A stretch of 64,000 nt of DNA from Drechmeria coniospora (GCF_001625195.1 NC_054389.1:10350520-10414519), one strand, 5' to 3'. Shown: positions 21,086-33,280, numbered from the stretch's first letter. Notes: generated from the letters alone by a model not told the origin. Made by a program: numbers and translations.

Positions 21086-22490
21086 GATTGCGCGAGTCCG
21101 AGTAAGGGTTTGCCAAAACGGCAACGCCTTACGTGATGGAAGCCATAGTTTAAGGAGTTCGGTACGTCATTCATAGAGTGATGGTGGTTGCAGAAGTAGG
21201 GACGTGAATGGGCAGTGAATGCACTCTCGAAGACGTTAGGCTGAATTATTTTGGCGGGGTAGCTCGATGAATGTCCATGATGGAGTTTCGTTGGTTGACG
21301 CAGGAGCCGTCGGCAAGCCAAGCCATCGTGGCAAGGCCTGGTGGTGAGGTCGGCAGGGCCTGCACAACGGTTTGGGGGGAGTGTGACGGTGGATGAATCG
21401 CTGTGACATCAAGCTACGGCAAGGTGCTAGTAGTGCCATCCATCGCAATACGCACTGTAACGCGCTTGGCTCAATGTCACCATGTACAAGAATACCGTGC
21501 GAGGGGGCGGCCGATGACGGAGAATTGTGCCATTCTAGCACTTGCCGTAGATCTGCAGCGTGAAGAGTAAGGATTTTACTAGCAATGCAATAATTTCGGA
21601 ACAGTGAGAGGCTTTCTCACATTGATCGCGGTGTGGTGCCTTTGAACACACCTAGCAGTGGGTGTACAAGTAGCACTACCAGCATAATGAAGTACTCCGG
21701 ACAGTGTGCAGTGTTGCCAATATTGTACTGTAATGTATTATACGGCCGGCGTACCTAACAGGAGGTCAGTAGATGTACAACTACAAGAAGGCACTTGTAC
21801 GGAGTACACCAAAGAATTAATGTAAGTAGGAGCACGTACTAATAGGTACTATTGTCCATGCGAGTATTACTTACTTACAGCGCAACGTAAGTACGGTGCC
21901 CTTATTAAGTACACCTCTAGTACAGTACGTACAGTATGTAGGTAGCTTGGTGCTACTGTAGCCTGTGTCGGGTCTCAAGGCAGGCTACCAGCTGTGGCCT
22001 GACAAGACTACGACTCTGCCTCTGATTTACTTGATCCGTTTCTGGTGGCGGAGATACTCCTTAGCCGTGCGATTATTTTCATTCAGTTTCATTAAGTAGA
22101 TATCAGGAAGGGAGATGTCTCCATCACCAATGACGACTGGGTACCTGGTTCGAGGAAACAATTGCATTGTAAGTACAGAGTACTTGCGGGTGTTGTACTC
22201 TGTACTCCGTACTTCGTACAAGCTGCTGACCTCTGTGAACCAATTTATCCCCCACTGACCAATAGTGAGCTAGCTAGGGCGCCATCAGAACAGAACCTCT
22301 CCCGAGGCACAGCTAAAGCGTGTTCCGCAACAGAAGTAAAGTAAACAAATCATCGCCAACATCGCTTAAACTCGCGCAACCGCAACGTGCGCCACCGCGC
22401 CGCGCCTTGGTCCGGGTGCCCACAGTCGTCGGCCTTGAGATATATATCCAAATTTGCCCCTTCTGAGACGTGTTTTATTTCCGAGTAACA
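21086..22490. other. Divergent intergenic region, GCN2 and CUT12 promoters (1.4 kb)
   Basis: Contains both 5' flanks. A palindrome-rich block lies at about 21650-22215 (TACTCCG, GTACGGAGTAC and GTAAGTAC words). No gene seen. Confidence 0.65.
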
Positions 22491-24507
22491 ATGCTCGGTT
22501 GGATGCTGAAACGCGGCGAGAACGCGCCAACGGCGGATGCTGGAGGTCAGAGCCACCGATCATGTTGGCCGGCAACCGCACGTTGACAAACTAACAACTC
22601 TTCGTCCCATCGCAGAAACGACGCTGCTAGATCAGCCGGACACTCCCGCTCCCGTTTTTGCTGCTCGCGCCTTCAAAAGTGCCCTGTTCGGCACCCCCGC
22701 GCCATCGACGGACGAGACTCGACAACCGCAAGGCAATATGGCAACAAGAAAAGCATCCATGGCTTCGGACCCGAGCTCCAGCACACCTTCCAAGCCGGCT
22801 GGAATCCTACTCACCCCTGGTACGGGCACCTCTCGACGAAAACGTGTCTCGTTTGGCCGTGACCTCCCAGCGACCAGTAAAAGCACGGCCAAGAACGACA
22901 AGGCCGGCAGCAACCGACAGTCGCTGCTTACGGAGGCTCTGGAGAATTCCAGACGAAAAGGAAAGGCTGAAACTGCAAGGAAGCCGGCCGAAGTGTCAGA
23001 CGACGAATGGGAGGAGGCCGAGGACGACTACTGTACAAACGACATCACTTTGGACTTGAACGAACCTCACTCGCAGTCGGGTCGCTACTGGAAGGGGGAG
23101 TTTGAAAAATACCACCAAGAGGCCAAGGCAGAAATGGAGAAATTGCTCAAGTATAAGCAACTTGCGAAATCTTATGCACAGCAAAAGGATTCCGAAGCAA
23201 TCCATCTCGCCGAGAAGCTCAGGGATGAACAGCAAAAGGTCATTAAGATGGAGCGGAAGATTGCGGAAAATGCATCACACATCGTTTCCAAACATGGCCA
23301 ATCGCACGACGACGAACCAACTGCCTTGCTCATGAAACTCGCCAAGCAGACCTCCCTGGCAGCCCAGTACAGGCACCGTGTGCAGGAGTTGGAAGCAAAC
23401 TGGGAGGCGCTCCTCCGCCAGAAGGAGGACAGCGCCGACAGTGGACGACAGAAACGACAGGAAACGGCCTCTCCGATGACGCAGAAGACGCTGGTCGAGA
23501 CACAACGTGAGCTTCGTCGAGCCCGAAGTCAGCTCAGAGAAGTCGACTCGCTTCGTCAGGAGGTCGCGTCGTTAAAGGTCCAACTCAAGGTCGCCGAGGC
23601 CCGGTCGAGCAAAGATGCTCACCGCAATCGAGAATCCGCGGGACCGAGAGCTCGCGAGCTGCGCGCTCAGCTCGAGCAGGCAATGGAAGAATCTAAGAAG
23701 AAGGACGAGGAGTTGCGAAAGCTAAAGGTTGCCTTTGAGGCCGTGAGCCAAGAAAACGAGGCGCACCAAGCAGATACTAAAGCCGTGCTTGAGCGAGCTT
23801 ACACGAAAATCGCAAGCCTGAAACAGGAGGTCAAAGCTCTGAAAGCTACCGGAGCGGAAACGCTTCAGCGCAGCAGCTGGCAGCCGAATCATGACGGGAG
23901 CCCCGAGGCCGGCACAGATTGGGTGGCCAAAATGCACCGCGGTGCAGAGTACTCTCGACGGAAGCATGAGTCGGCCGATAACGAGGCGGCAACGAAGACT
24001 CAACTTCCACGGCATACCGTTGAGACAGCGACAACACAAGGCAGTGGAAATGCCCTAGCAGAGCGGCCAAGTCTTGGACAGCCTAAGTGGCGACCGTTCG
24101 TGCCGAGGTCACCAAGAAACAGGGCGTATCTTGGCGAAGCGCTGGAGAAGCGCATCCGCAACGGGGGTGCAACACCGGCGCCCCCAAGGTCCAAGCGCGC
24201 ATCGGTCACAAAACCGCCAGAATCGTCGAGTGTACTGTCACGCGATGTCGGACGAGAGACATCCGGCAGAGCCGACGAAGTCGATCTTTTGCAGAACCGC
24301 TTCGAACGTCTCGGCGGGCCGGACCACAACAGGGCTGGTGACAAGACCGGCAGCAGCTCCGGACTAGGCAACAGGTCCAAGGGCAGGACCATCTCGACGG
24401 AAAGACGGGCGGCCGCTCTCGCGCGCATCGAGAAGAGCATGGCGGAGAAGAAGCGATCGCAGAGACGCAAGGCCTACGACAAAGAGAACATGCTGCCATG
24501 GGCTTAA
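22491..24507 (+). CDS. cut12: Spindle pole body-associated protein, Cut12 type
   Basis: Model: join(22491..22545, 22616..24507), 648 residues. Cut12 anchors at the spindle pole body and controls mitotic commitment through the polo kinase/Cdc25 loop in fission yeast. The conserved features are the short N-terminus MLGWMLKRG, the PDTPAPVFAARAFKSALFGTP block, GILLTPGTGTSRRKRVSFG, and the Cut12 core starting at SGRYWKGEFEKYHQEAKAEM with the LAKSYAQQKDSEAI stretch. From about residue 185 to 440 the protein is heptad-rich coiled coil with many Lys/Glu/Gln. The C-terminal third is basic and disordered and ends in KAYDKENMLPWA, with a possible KEN-type degron. The intron (22546-22615) uses an unusual GTCAG donor and an ACTAAC branch site. 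Confidence 0.85.
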
Positions 24508-25355
24508 GCTGTGCCGCAGCGCAGCGCAGCACAGCTCCAATGTTTTTCTGCAGCACGGTGTTCAGGACTAACATGACGGAATTTTGTATTTTATCTCGTA
24601 TCTCTTTACTTTGGAGGGTTGTATACACTGTCACAATCAAGTTCTTGAATATAACCCCGCGTATCGGGTGGCATGGTAACTGCGAAGTGAAGCATAAGCG
24701 TTGCAAAATGACTTGAAGGAACACTACCCTACCGCAATCACGGGGCAGATAACTGCGGAGCAACTCCCTCCCGCCATCCCTCCAACTATTCATAGCCATC
24801 CCTTTGCCCGCAGTCCCCAAACATATCGACGGTAGAATGGGCACCTTCCAAGTGTCGAACCAGGTTGAGATATAAGCCGTTTACGATCGCCTCCTCGCCG
24901 CCAATCATCCGGCACCGGTCTCGCCGGCGTCCCTTCAAGACATCCGGACACCGAAATGATGCGACGCGATTCCAGCTGCTATTGTGTAACCGGACGCTTC
25001 CTGCAGCACATCCCACCCTTCGGCTTAAGGCGCGTGTCCGGAAACAGCGCCTGTAGAATGTGGGGAGCTGCGGCGGATGGCATACATCTTGATGAGGTTG
25101 GGTCACGGTCATGCGGAGGCAAAAATGGGATGCTGCCGACGCGAAAGCAATCGAGACTGTCGTCGATTCTGTGAGAGGCGGCAATACGCATGTGAAAAAA
25201 AAAAATCACCAGAACCGCGGTGGCACTGGTTGTGTGATTGGAAGGCATGGACTGTTATTCTCAAGAATCCTCTCACCAATCTGAACAGGATGCAGCCGGG
25301 CTTCTAATTTCATCTGGCATCATTGTGGTGTTGTACAAGCTTCCGATGACCACCC
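24508..25355. other. Convergent intergenic region (848 b)
   Basis: Between the CUT12 and CWC2 3' ends. It has no GTAC palindrome cluster. A poly-A run lies near 25195-25205. Short open frames on both strands show no recognisable domain. Confidence 0.65.
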
Positions 25356-26608
25356 TTATTCGTCCTCACTGTCGCTATCATAGGCAACCAACGGACCTGC
25401 CGCTGCTTCCGACTTGGGCTTCGACATCACCGAGACCTTGGCCCTGCTCAACGCTGCTAACGTGATTCCAGAAAAGATGCCAGCCGGTTGTTCTGGGGGC
25501 GTCTCCATGTGCGCATGTGCATGCTCGCTCTCGGCGGCAGGTGCCTGTCCATCTCCGATCATCAACGGCTCTTGATACTCGACTTCGTTCGTCTGTCGTC
25601 CGAGAGGGTTCACGGCATTAGCGCCGCGAGCGAAGTGGACTTCGTCGGGCGCCTCGTATCCCTCCAGGCCGTAATTGCTTTCGATCTTCCTTCGCTTCCT
25701 TGCCTCGGGGTCTTTGCCCTCGATCTCGGCCACGAACTCGGCGGGCAGTGCCCTCCGAATGGCCTCAGCAGCTTGCTCCTCTATCCTCCGAGCTTCGCGC
25801 GCCTGTGCCATGGGGTTGGGGTCGGCCGTCGCCCAACGGACATTCAGAACCTCGTCGTGGTCGAGGGACTGGTGGGCCATGGCTTCTCTCGCAAACTGTG
25901 CGTTCGCCTCGTTGGTGTATGTGATGAAGCCAACACCTCTCGAGTTGAGGACGCGAACTGCCTTTTGTTAGTCGCTGCCGGTGACGTCGCGTGACCGGAT
26001 CACTCACCGCGCTCGATTTGGCCCCATTCCGCAAAGTGGCGTGCCACAATCTCCTCGATGTCGTCCGTCACATGTATCCGCCCGACGTAGATGGTCCTGT
26101 TTTGCCTCATGAAGCTGCCGACACCACCCATGTCATCTCTGTAATCGGAAAACTTCTCGCGCCCGAAGCAGTCGACGTTGGGACTGAAGTGGTCATACAT
26201 GCCCGGCAACCGATGGAGGGCGGTGCAGTCCCGGCCATTCGGGCAGAGGCCCCTGGCAAACCGCAGGCAGAAATAACTCCCGTGGATGCTGTCTGCCTTT
26301 GTGAAGCCACTGTCTGTCGAGACGATACAGCGACCCTTGGACTTTGTCTGCTGGTAGGATTCGCGGTCGCCGCCGGACCACTTGTTGTACCAGATGTTGA
26401 AGATGGTGCCGGTCTGCGGGGGGGGCTCTGACGTGAGGGCATCGGCATCGACTTGCACTCGGGCCGGTCGCTTCTTCTTCCTTATGATCTTCTTGACTGT
26501 CTTCTTCTCCGTCGGCGCGGCGACGTCCGTGTCTGTCGTCGTCAGAGCCATATCTTCGCCGCCTTGCTCGACGAACGGCGTGGCCGTCTGTTCCTCGACG
26601 TCGGCCAT
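25356..26608 (-). CDS. CWC2: Pre-mRNA splicing factor Cwc2
   Basis: Model: complement(join(25356..25957, 26008..26608)), 400 residues. Cwc2 is an NTC-related spliceosome protein that contacts U6 snRNA and the intron and helps form the active site. The Torus region (IFNIWYNKWSGGDRES) leads into a CCCH zinc finger with ligands Cys114, Cys122, Cys128 and His132 (spacing 7-5-3). An RRM follows (about 172-250) with RNP motif TIYVGRI and, across the splice, RVLNSRGVGFITYT. The C-terminal half is Ala/Glu-rich with KRRKIE and ends in SDSEDE. The single 50-nt intron has a GACTAAC branch site and interrupts the RRM. The N-terminus contains a strongly basic KKTVKKIIRKKKR run. Confidence 0.94.
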
Positions 26609-27150
26609 GCCTCTTGGCAGGAGGAGGAGGAGGAGGAGGAGGAGGAGGCGGCGGTCGAGCGATGGCGGTCGTTGAGAATGCGATGGGGATGGAGGATATC
26701 GGATTGTTGGTCGCTCGCTGGTGACCTCTGCAAGGTTAAAAATACGAGACCAAGTTATTACTTACTTGTACTTGCAACTACAGGTCAGGTAATAGTAAAA
26801 CTAGTCCGAAAGTTCGAGCAAGGTACCTAGTACGGATAGTCCGTACGTATTACTGTACATGTACATGTACTATGTACCTGTACAGTAAGTACAAGTACTT
26901 GCTTGCAGTACGGGGTACCTCCGTAACAGTAGATCGGACTTATTAACGGCTGTCAAAGACGGTAGGCGGTGAGACTTGCTCTAGCACAAGCCAACCCCAC
27001 GACGGGTCTATTCTGCCAGATCCCCCACCTCCTGCGGAATATCAAGCTGGCGGCGGTCGCTCTGGACGGTGTGAACTCAGACCAGCACATTGCACAATTG
27101 GCTTCATCGCGATCAGACGGCGCAGCCGTCTCTAAATAAAATCCATCAAA
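26609..27150. other. Divergent intergenic region, CWC2 and RBG1 promoters (542 b)
   Basis: Carries the (GAG)n tract beside the CWC2 start and a palindrome block at about 26755-26930, including several TGTACATGTAC words. No gene seen. Confidence 0.65.
26621..26648. repeat. (GAG)n trinucleotide tract, CT-rich in the CWC2 leader
   Basis: Nine perfect GAG units on plus. Read on the CWC2 strand it is a (CTC)n pyrimidine tract that starts 12 bases upstream of the ATG, so it is likely 5' UTR. Confidence 0.9.
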
Positions 27151-28709
27151 ATGGTGAACATTACAGAAAAGATCAAGGAGTGTGTCGAGCCGCATCAACA
27201 CGAGCGATTGGACCAAACGGCTGACGGCTTCTAGGATTGAGGACGAGATGAGGAGGACACAAAGTAAGCTCGCGCGGATTCGGTCCATTGCTTTCATCCA
27301 GTCATCACCTGGCGAAGCGTGATCTGTCTCTCTATCCAGTCATGGTTTAATATGGGGAAATCGACGCATCACCCATACGTCTATGGTGGACAGTTTCCTA
27401 CGTTCCACCATCGTCATGGCCTTTCCTGTCCACCTCAACAACCAGTTTACTGACATTTGTCTGTAGAAAACAAAGCCACAGGTACGAAATCATAGGTTCG
27501 TTTAAAACTTTGTATTGGTGCTGACACCGTCCAGAATATCACTTGGGTCTATTGAAAGGGTGAGCATCGGAGGCGCCCCTCCATGGGGCCTCTTTGGCCG
27601 ACAATCCATACTTACTGGTGCCCAGAAAGCTTGCCCGGCTCCGGGCCCAGCTGCTAGAGCCCGGCCCAGGTGCAGGCGGCGGTGGCGGCGCCGGCTTTGA
27701 CGTCAGCAAGAGCGGCGATGCACGCATTTCCCTCGTCGGATTTCCTTCGGTCGGCAAATCAACATTTCTGTCCAAGGTGACGAAGACGAGATCCGAGGTT
27801 GCCGCCTACGCCTTCACCACCCTGACTGCGATTCCGGGTGTGCTCGAGTATGGTGGTGCCGAGATTCAGCTCCTTGATCTTCCCGGTATCATCGAGGGTG
27901 CCGCCGAGGGAAAGGGCCGAGGTCGACAGGTCATCTCGGCGGCCAAGACGAGCGATTTGATCCTGATGGTTCTCGACGCCACCAAGAAGGCCGAGCAGAG
28001 AGCGTTGTTGGAGGCTGAACTGGAAGCCGTCGGCATCCGTCTGAACCGAGAGCCGCCGTGAGCAGAGCTCCCTCCGACTCCACCTCACCGTCACGCCGGT
28101 GCGGCCGCTAACACGGCCGACAGCAACATCTATCTGAAGGCGAAGACGGCGGGCGGGATGAAGATTACCTTCCAATCACCTCCCAAGTACTTGGACGAGA
28201 AGATGCTGTACAACATCTTGCGCGACTACAAGATCCTGAACTGCGAGGTTCTCATCCGGGACGAGAACGCGACGGTCGACGACTTCATCGACGTCATCAT
28301 GAAGGACCATCGCAAGTACATCAAGTGCCTCTACGTCTACAACAAGATCGACAGCGTGTCACTCGACTTCCTCGATAGCCTGGCGCGCGAGCCGCAGACG
28401 GTGGTGATGAGCTGTGAACTCGACCTCGGCATCCAGGACGTCGTGGACCGGTGCTGGAAGGAGCTCAAGCTCATCCGCATATACACCAAGAGGAAAGGCG
28501 TCGACCCGGACTTTGGCGAAGCGCTGATTGTGCGAAGCAACAGCACCATCGAGGACGTCTGCGACCGCATCCATCGCAGCATGAAGGAAACGTTCAAGTA
28601 CGCGCTCGTGTGGGGAGCCAGCGCCAGGCACATACCGCAAAGGGTCGGGCTGGGACACCCGGTGGCGGACGAGGATGTCGTTTACATGGTGACTGCCTGG
28701 AAGGCGTAG
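27151..28709 (+). CDS. RBG1: Developmentally regulated GTP-binding protein, Rbg1/DRG1
   Basis: Model: join(27151..27179, 27235..27263, 27467..27481, 27535..27559, 27626..28057, 28124..28709), 371 residues. DRG1/Rbg1 is a ribosome-associated OBG-like GTPase that, with its DFRP partner Tma46, promotes translation through slow stretches. The conserved start [45 protein letters not shown] is restored only by joining four tiny exons of 29, 29, 15 and 25 nt. P-loop GFPSVGKST is at 71-79, then a Tyr/Thr-rich switch I ([13 protein letters not shown]), [18 protein letters not shown] (switch II) and NKID (G4). The S5D2-like insert and the C-terminal TGS domain (about 290-370, ending in VYMVTAWKA) are present. 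One intron is 203 nt; the other four are 53-66 nt. Confidence 0.95.
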
Positions 28710-29108
28710 AGCCGAGGTGGAGTGGCGCGGTACGTGACACGAAATACGAAAAGAAAATGAATTGCTCAGCATATCTGGGCCTCTAGCCACAGGACGACGA
28801 CCCACGCCCTCGTCGGTGTGCGTGTTTTGCTTTGCAGTCTTCGTCGCTATCTTCGTCGTCGACTGGTGGTCCCTTGAAATCACGTCGACCCAGCAATCTG
28901 CCCTGCTACCCCTCGGCGCTGCTGCGCAACAATCTGGGTGTGTAAATATGATGCCCCCGAAAACGCCGATGCCCCAAGGTGCCTAGGTGGATGTCGGTGG
29001 TTTGCACCAGACGTCGTAGAGAACGAAACGGCGCGCGTCGCCGGAAGGAGGTTGGGAAACAGCAAATAACAATGTGCGAGCGTTCAAACATGCCACGGCC
29101 GGTGCCCG
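28710..29108. other. Convergent intergenic region (399 b)
   Basis: 3' ends of RBG1 and SPO12 face each other. No palindrome cluster and no gene seen. Confidence 0.6.
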
Positions 29109-29571
29109 TTACGGCTTGGCCGGTCGAGCGCCGAAGGGGTTCTCGCCCGAGAGCTTCTTAGCGCTCGCCTGAGCGAAGAGAGACTTTGGCTTCACTCTGC
29201 GTCTTTCGGTCAGCGCCAAGCGGAGAGGATGGGGAGCGGGTGCGGAGACGGCTCACTTGGCTGCGTGCTTGTTACGCAGGGCGTTGATCTTGGCCGTGCA
29301 GGGACTCATGATGTTGTCCGACGGCGATACGTACTTGTCACCAGACCTGTGCATGTTGACGTCAGCTCGCGAGCCCGATTACGACGGACCGAGATGAGAC
29401 GGCGACGGTGCGAGACGGCGAGGGCGGCACGTACGTGTCCTCGGCGATCTTGGACTGGAACACCTGGCGGTGGTACTCCATGCTCTTCACGTCCTTGGAC
29501 ATGTCCTGCTGCATGGTGTCGGCGACGGGGGCGTTGACGTCCTTGTCGGCGAGAACGGTGCTGGATGACAT
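29109..29571 (-). CDS. SPO12: Spo12-family mitotic exit regulator
   Basis: Model: complement(join(29109..29196, 29257..29346, 29435..29571)), 104 residues. Spo12 proteins are small nuclear/nucleolar factors of the FEAR network that help release Cdc14 in anaphase. The family core YVSPSDNIMSPCTAKINALR is encoded by exon 2, with the SP and SPCT sites that are targets of proline-directed kinases. Exon 3 gives a basic tail with KPKSLFAQASAKKLSGENPFG. The N-terminal 45 residues carry a short charged helix (KSMEYHRQVFQSKIAED). Introns of 60 and 88 nt contain CTGAC branch sites. The gene is small and easily missed because no single frame is open for more than about 75 codons. ATG 29571 was chosen; an in-frame upstream start at 29598 is possible. 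Confidence 0.88.
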
Positions 29572-30510
29572 GGTGAGGCGAGCTTTTCCTTCGAGCACTT
29601 TGACGCAGACGGCGGCTTTGACCCGTTTGGATATGTTTTTTCGACGTTTTGCGTGCGGAAGAGCGATGTTTGTTTGTGTACAGCGGTGGTATGTTGATGG
29701 GAGGGTGCGTGCAAGGGATTGATTTTCGGGACCTAAGCAAGTACAAGTATTACAGGGGATCTGCGACTGTGAAAAGTGACGCCAGCACGCCCCTGGGGAA
29801 CAATAGCAGGCCAGCCGTGCTGCTGTGCTGCTGCCAGCATACTGTACTTACAGGTGTACTTGCTTGCTTGCAGTAATACTTGTATGGACCTGCTCTGAAA
29901 ATTGGTCACCAGGCATCCCTGCAGGCAAAAAGTACACATTTACAAGTACCACAGCGTACAATTACAGTGCCGGAGAACTTACTAGTAAGTACACCATTAG
30001 CCGAATCGGCCTACGCCGTTGACGGGGCAACCACAGGGGTCGTCTCGTCGGTGGAATGTGGCAGGTGGAGACGGCACTTTATTTCCTCGTCCATTTTCCA
30101 CGTTTCAATCCAGCCAACAACCATGCCATAGGACCGACTGCACTCTTTCGAGCACTCATACTTGCATGTAATTACTGTATTACACCTACACTGGCTCAGC
30201 CGATGTTGACCGTCCGTGACAATGTACAGAATGCAATGACGGCGACTGCTTGATAAGCATGACGACGAAAATACCGGTACTGGACGAGTGCATAGCCTCA
30301 CAAGCCAAGCCGTTGTTGCCGCAGATGGCACCCACCACCATGGCGATTCGAGTCGTTTCCAACTCCCGTCTGCCCTCCCATCTCCACGATGCCGCCATTT
30401 GACTCGCCCTGCCGGCTTATGAGGAGCTTGGCACAGCAGATTCATCGAAAGCGCGGCATATTCGTGCAGGATCCCGCACAGCACTGACTCTTCGACTGCT
30501 CCACCATACT
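29572..30510. other. Intergenic, tandem minus genes (939 b)
   Basis: SPO12 promoter side and the 3' flank of the acyl-CoA dehydrogenase gene. GTAC-type words are scattered at about 29735-30185. No gene seen. Confidence 0.6.
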
Positions 30511-32049
30511 CTACAGGTTGGCATGCCGAATCCTCGTACCCGGTTGTGCAAGCTGCACTCCATGCTTCGCCAGGAGCTCGGCCGTCTTGGCTTGCTGCCG
30601 TCTGATCTTCTCCGTGACCTGCTGTCCCCGTCGGTTCTCGTTCCGACCCATCTGCTGCAGGTGGACCTCGTCCGGCCCGTCGGCGAGGCGCAGGGTCCGG
30701 ATGCCCGCCCACATGCCCGCCAGCGGCGTGTCCTGGCAGACGCCGGCGCCGCCAAAGGACTGGATGGCGCGGTCGATGACGGTCAGCGCCGTCGTGGGGA
30801 TGAGCACCTTGGCCTGCGCAATCTCCCTCAGCGCGCTCTTGGCGCCCTGCTCGTCCATCTTGAGGGCGGCGTTGAGGACGACGAGGCGGGCGGCGTCGAT
30901 TTCCATGCGCGACTTGGCGATCCACTCAAGGATCACACCATGCTCGCGTAGGAGCTTGCCGAAGGGCTTCTTGGCCTCGTCGTTGACGCGCATCAGCATC
31001 CAGTCGAGTGCCAGCTCAGACTGTACACACGTTAGCATCGAGTGGCAAGACGGCCGCTCACGTGACGGAGCATGGTGAACTCACCGCGCCAATGGTGCGC
31101 ATCGCGTGGTGGATTCGGCCTGGGCCGAGACGGCCCTGGATAATCTCGAATCCTCGGCCCTCACCCAGCACGAGGTTGGAGATGGGCACCCTGACATTGG
31201 TGAAGGTGAGGTGACCGTGGCCGTGCGGCGCATCGTCGTAGCCGTAGACCTTGAGCATCCTGTTGATCTTGATGCCCGGCGTGCCCGCTGGCACCAGCAC
31301 CACCGACTGCTGCCGGTACGCGTCCTTGTTGTCCGGGTCCGTCTTGCCCATGACGATGTACACCTTGCATCGAGGGTCGCCGGCACCGCTCGACCACCAC
31401 TTCTGCCCGCTCAGCACGTACTCGTTGCCGTCGCGCCGGATGCTCAGCTCGATGTTCGTCGCATCCGACGACGCCACGCCCGGCTCCGTCATGAGAAAGG
31501 CAGAACGGATCTTGCCGTCCATCAGCGGCTGCAGCCACCGCTTCTTCTGCTCGTCGTTGCCGTACTTGGCCAGCACCTCCATGTTGCCCGTGTCGGGGGC
31601 GGCGCAGTTGCACGCCTCGGAGGCGACGCGCGACCGACCCAGCCACTCGGCCATGATGGCATACTCGACGTTCGTCCAGCCCGGAGACTCCTCGTAGTGG
31701 CCCTTGGGCAGGAACATGTTCCAGAGGCCGAGCTTGCGCGCCTTGGCCTTGAGCTCCTCGACAATGGCCGGGTGTCTCTCCCAGCGGTCATGACCCTCGC
31801 CTATCTGTGCCTCGAGCACGGGGTCGGCGCTGGAGCATCGTCAGCATCAGCAAGGGGAGCTTCGACGGCCCGACAGAGGGTGCGGCTCACGGAATGCAGT
31901 CCTCCTCGACGAACTTGGCGACCACGTCGATCATCTTTTTGGCCTCATCGCTCACGCGATTTGCGATCTGTGCAGGTTATTCCACGTCAGCATTTGATGC
32001 GAATGCCTTCTCGACGGTGACATACAATTGGTGGGATGTGGGCCGACAT
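30511..32049 (-). CDS. Acyl-CoA dehydrogenase, ACAD10/11-like
   Basis: Model: complement(join(30511..31020, 31085..31829, 31891..31967, 32026..32049)), 451 residues. FAD enzyme that introduces an alpha-beta double bond into acyl-CoA. Seen: AEWLGRS...[33 protein letters not shown] (substrate/FAD loop), [11 protein letters not shown], a [10 protein letters not shown] stretch, [26 protein letters not shown], and the C-terminal helical domain with [17 protein letters not shown] and DGPDEVH near the end. The first exon codes for just eight residues (MSAHIPPI). There is no N-terminal mitochondrial presequence. The last four residues are H-A-N-L, loosely like a weak peroxisomal PTS1, so a peroxisomal site is possible. 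Introns of 58-64 nt carry CTGAC or CTAAC. Chain-length specificity is unknown. Confidence 0.9.
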
Positions 32050-33280
32050 GATGACTGCTATGCTTGGGGGCACACCGACAAAGGTCGTTGGTACTCGGCG
32101 ATTGTGTTCAACGGGCTCTCTGTATCCTGGACGAGCGGCTGGTCATAGAAGACTATTGATCATCAGGGAAGAGTGGTGCCGACAAAGCCGATGGAAAGAA
32201 AACCATAATCAAGAATACCAGCAAGCTGGATAGTGAAGGAGCCGAGGTTGTGCAGCGCTCGCCACTGTACCTAGTTGTATTAGTACTGTATTACATCGTT
32301 AGTATGTATCGGCTGTAGGGAGTACTCCGTATTGCGAGTAATAATTGTACCTGCAGATGTACGTATACTTGTACTCCGTACGGAGTACAAGTTAACTAAT
32401 ACTACGGAGTACTCCGTACGGAGGTAGCTAATAGTATTTGGCCCTGCTATAACACGGGTGAACGTTCTACTTTAAGTACTTACAAGCAAGTACCTCGGGG
32501 TATTATGGCTGGGCGGCCACAGTACAGTACGCCGAATGTTGGTCTGTCTACTCCGTAGGCGACTTAACAAGTACATGTACTTAAGAACATTTGGCAACGC
32601 AGCCTCGGTCCTGGTGGGGCCATGACATCAAATAGAACGCCGACTGAGTGCCCTTACCCTGTATTAATTATTAGCAAGGAGAACAGTATGGGGTATTATT
32701 ACTTGTGCTGTAAGAATTACTCTGTAACAACAGCACGGAAATAATATCAGGTAATAATACCTGTACCAAAACCTGCGGATTACGTCAGATCACCAAGGAC
32801 ATTGTCACAGGAAGCTCAACGACATTTTGACGTGAACCATAACGGCACGAGCTGTCCTGTTTGGCCAGGTCACTATTACTGTTTATCCGCTCTCGCCGAC
32901 CTACCCTGGAAAAGGTCAAACAACGCTGATCTGCCATACGCTCGCACTAATATGCCGGCGTACGGTTAGCACCACTGGTCCATGATCTTCTCGCCTCGGA
33001 CATCTGCCATGAGCCACGATGCATACACGGCTCGGTGCCAACTCCGACAGCCTCGCGAGGCCTGATGATCGGGTCGAGAGGGACGACGAGAATACGTGTA
33101 AACTGTCATATACTCGCAAAAATAAATCAAGAAAAAGAATCGACTCTGTATTCCACGCACATGCTTGAGGGCGAAACACGGCTCGGTGAAGGGTATACTG
33201 TTCTTGAGAGGTCTCGCTCCTTCTGCGGGTCTCGCTCCAACGACCAACCTCGACTACACAAGACACACTTTCCGGCTCTT
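32050..33280. other. Intergenic with strong palindrome cluster (1.2 kb)
   Basis: Between the acyl-CoA dehydrogenase start and the YPT7 3' end (both minus). Palindromes are dense at about 32265-32780 and include the longest perfect one in the window. No gene seen. Confidence 0.65.
32367..32418. repeat. Perfect 26-bp palindrome followed by a 16-bp palindrome
   Basis: 32367-32392 is a perfect inverted repeat with half-site ACTTGTACTCCGT and no spacer. Ten bases later, 32403-32418 is TACGGAGTACTCCGTA, itself perfect and running into a further CGGAG half-site. Half-sites therefore alternate direction. Confidence 0.95.

Noticed and set aside
24786..25184. Minus ORF of 132 codons between CUT12 and CWC2
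   Set aside because: No domain and no splice partner; lies in a convergent 3' gap.
31106..32020. 304-codon plus ORF opposite the acyl-CoA dehydrogenase
   Set aside because: Antisense shadow; the minus frame carries the enzyme motifs.
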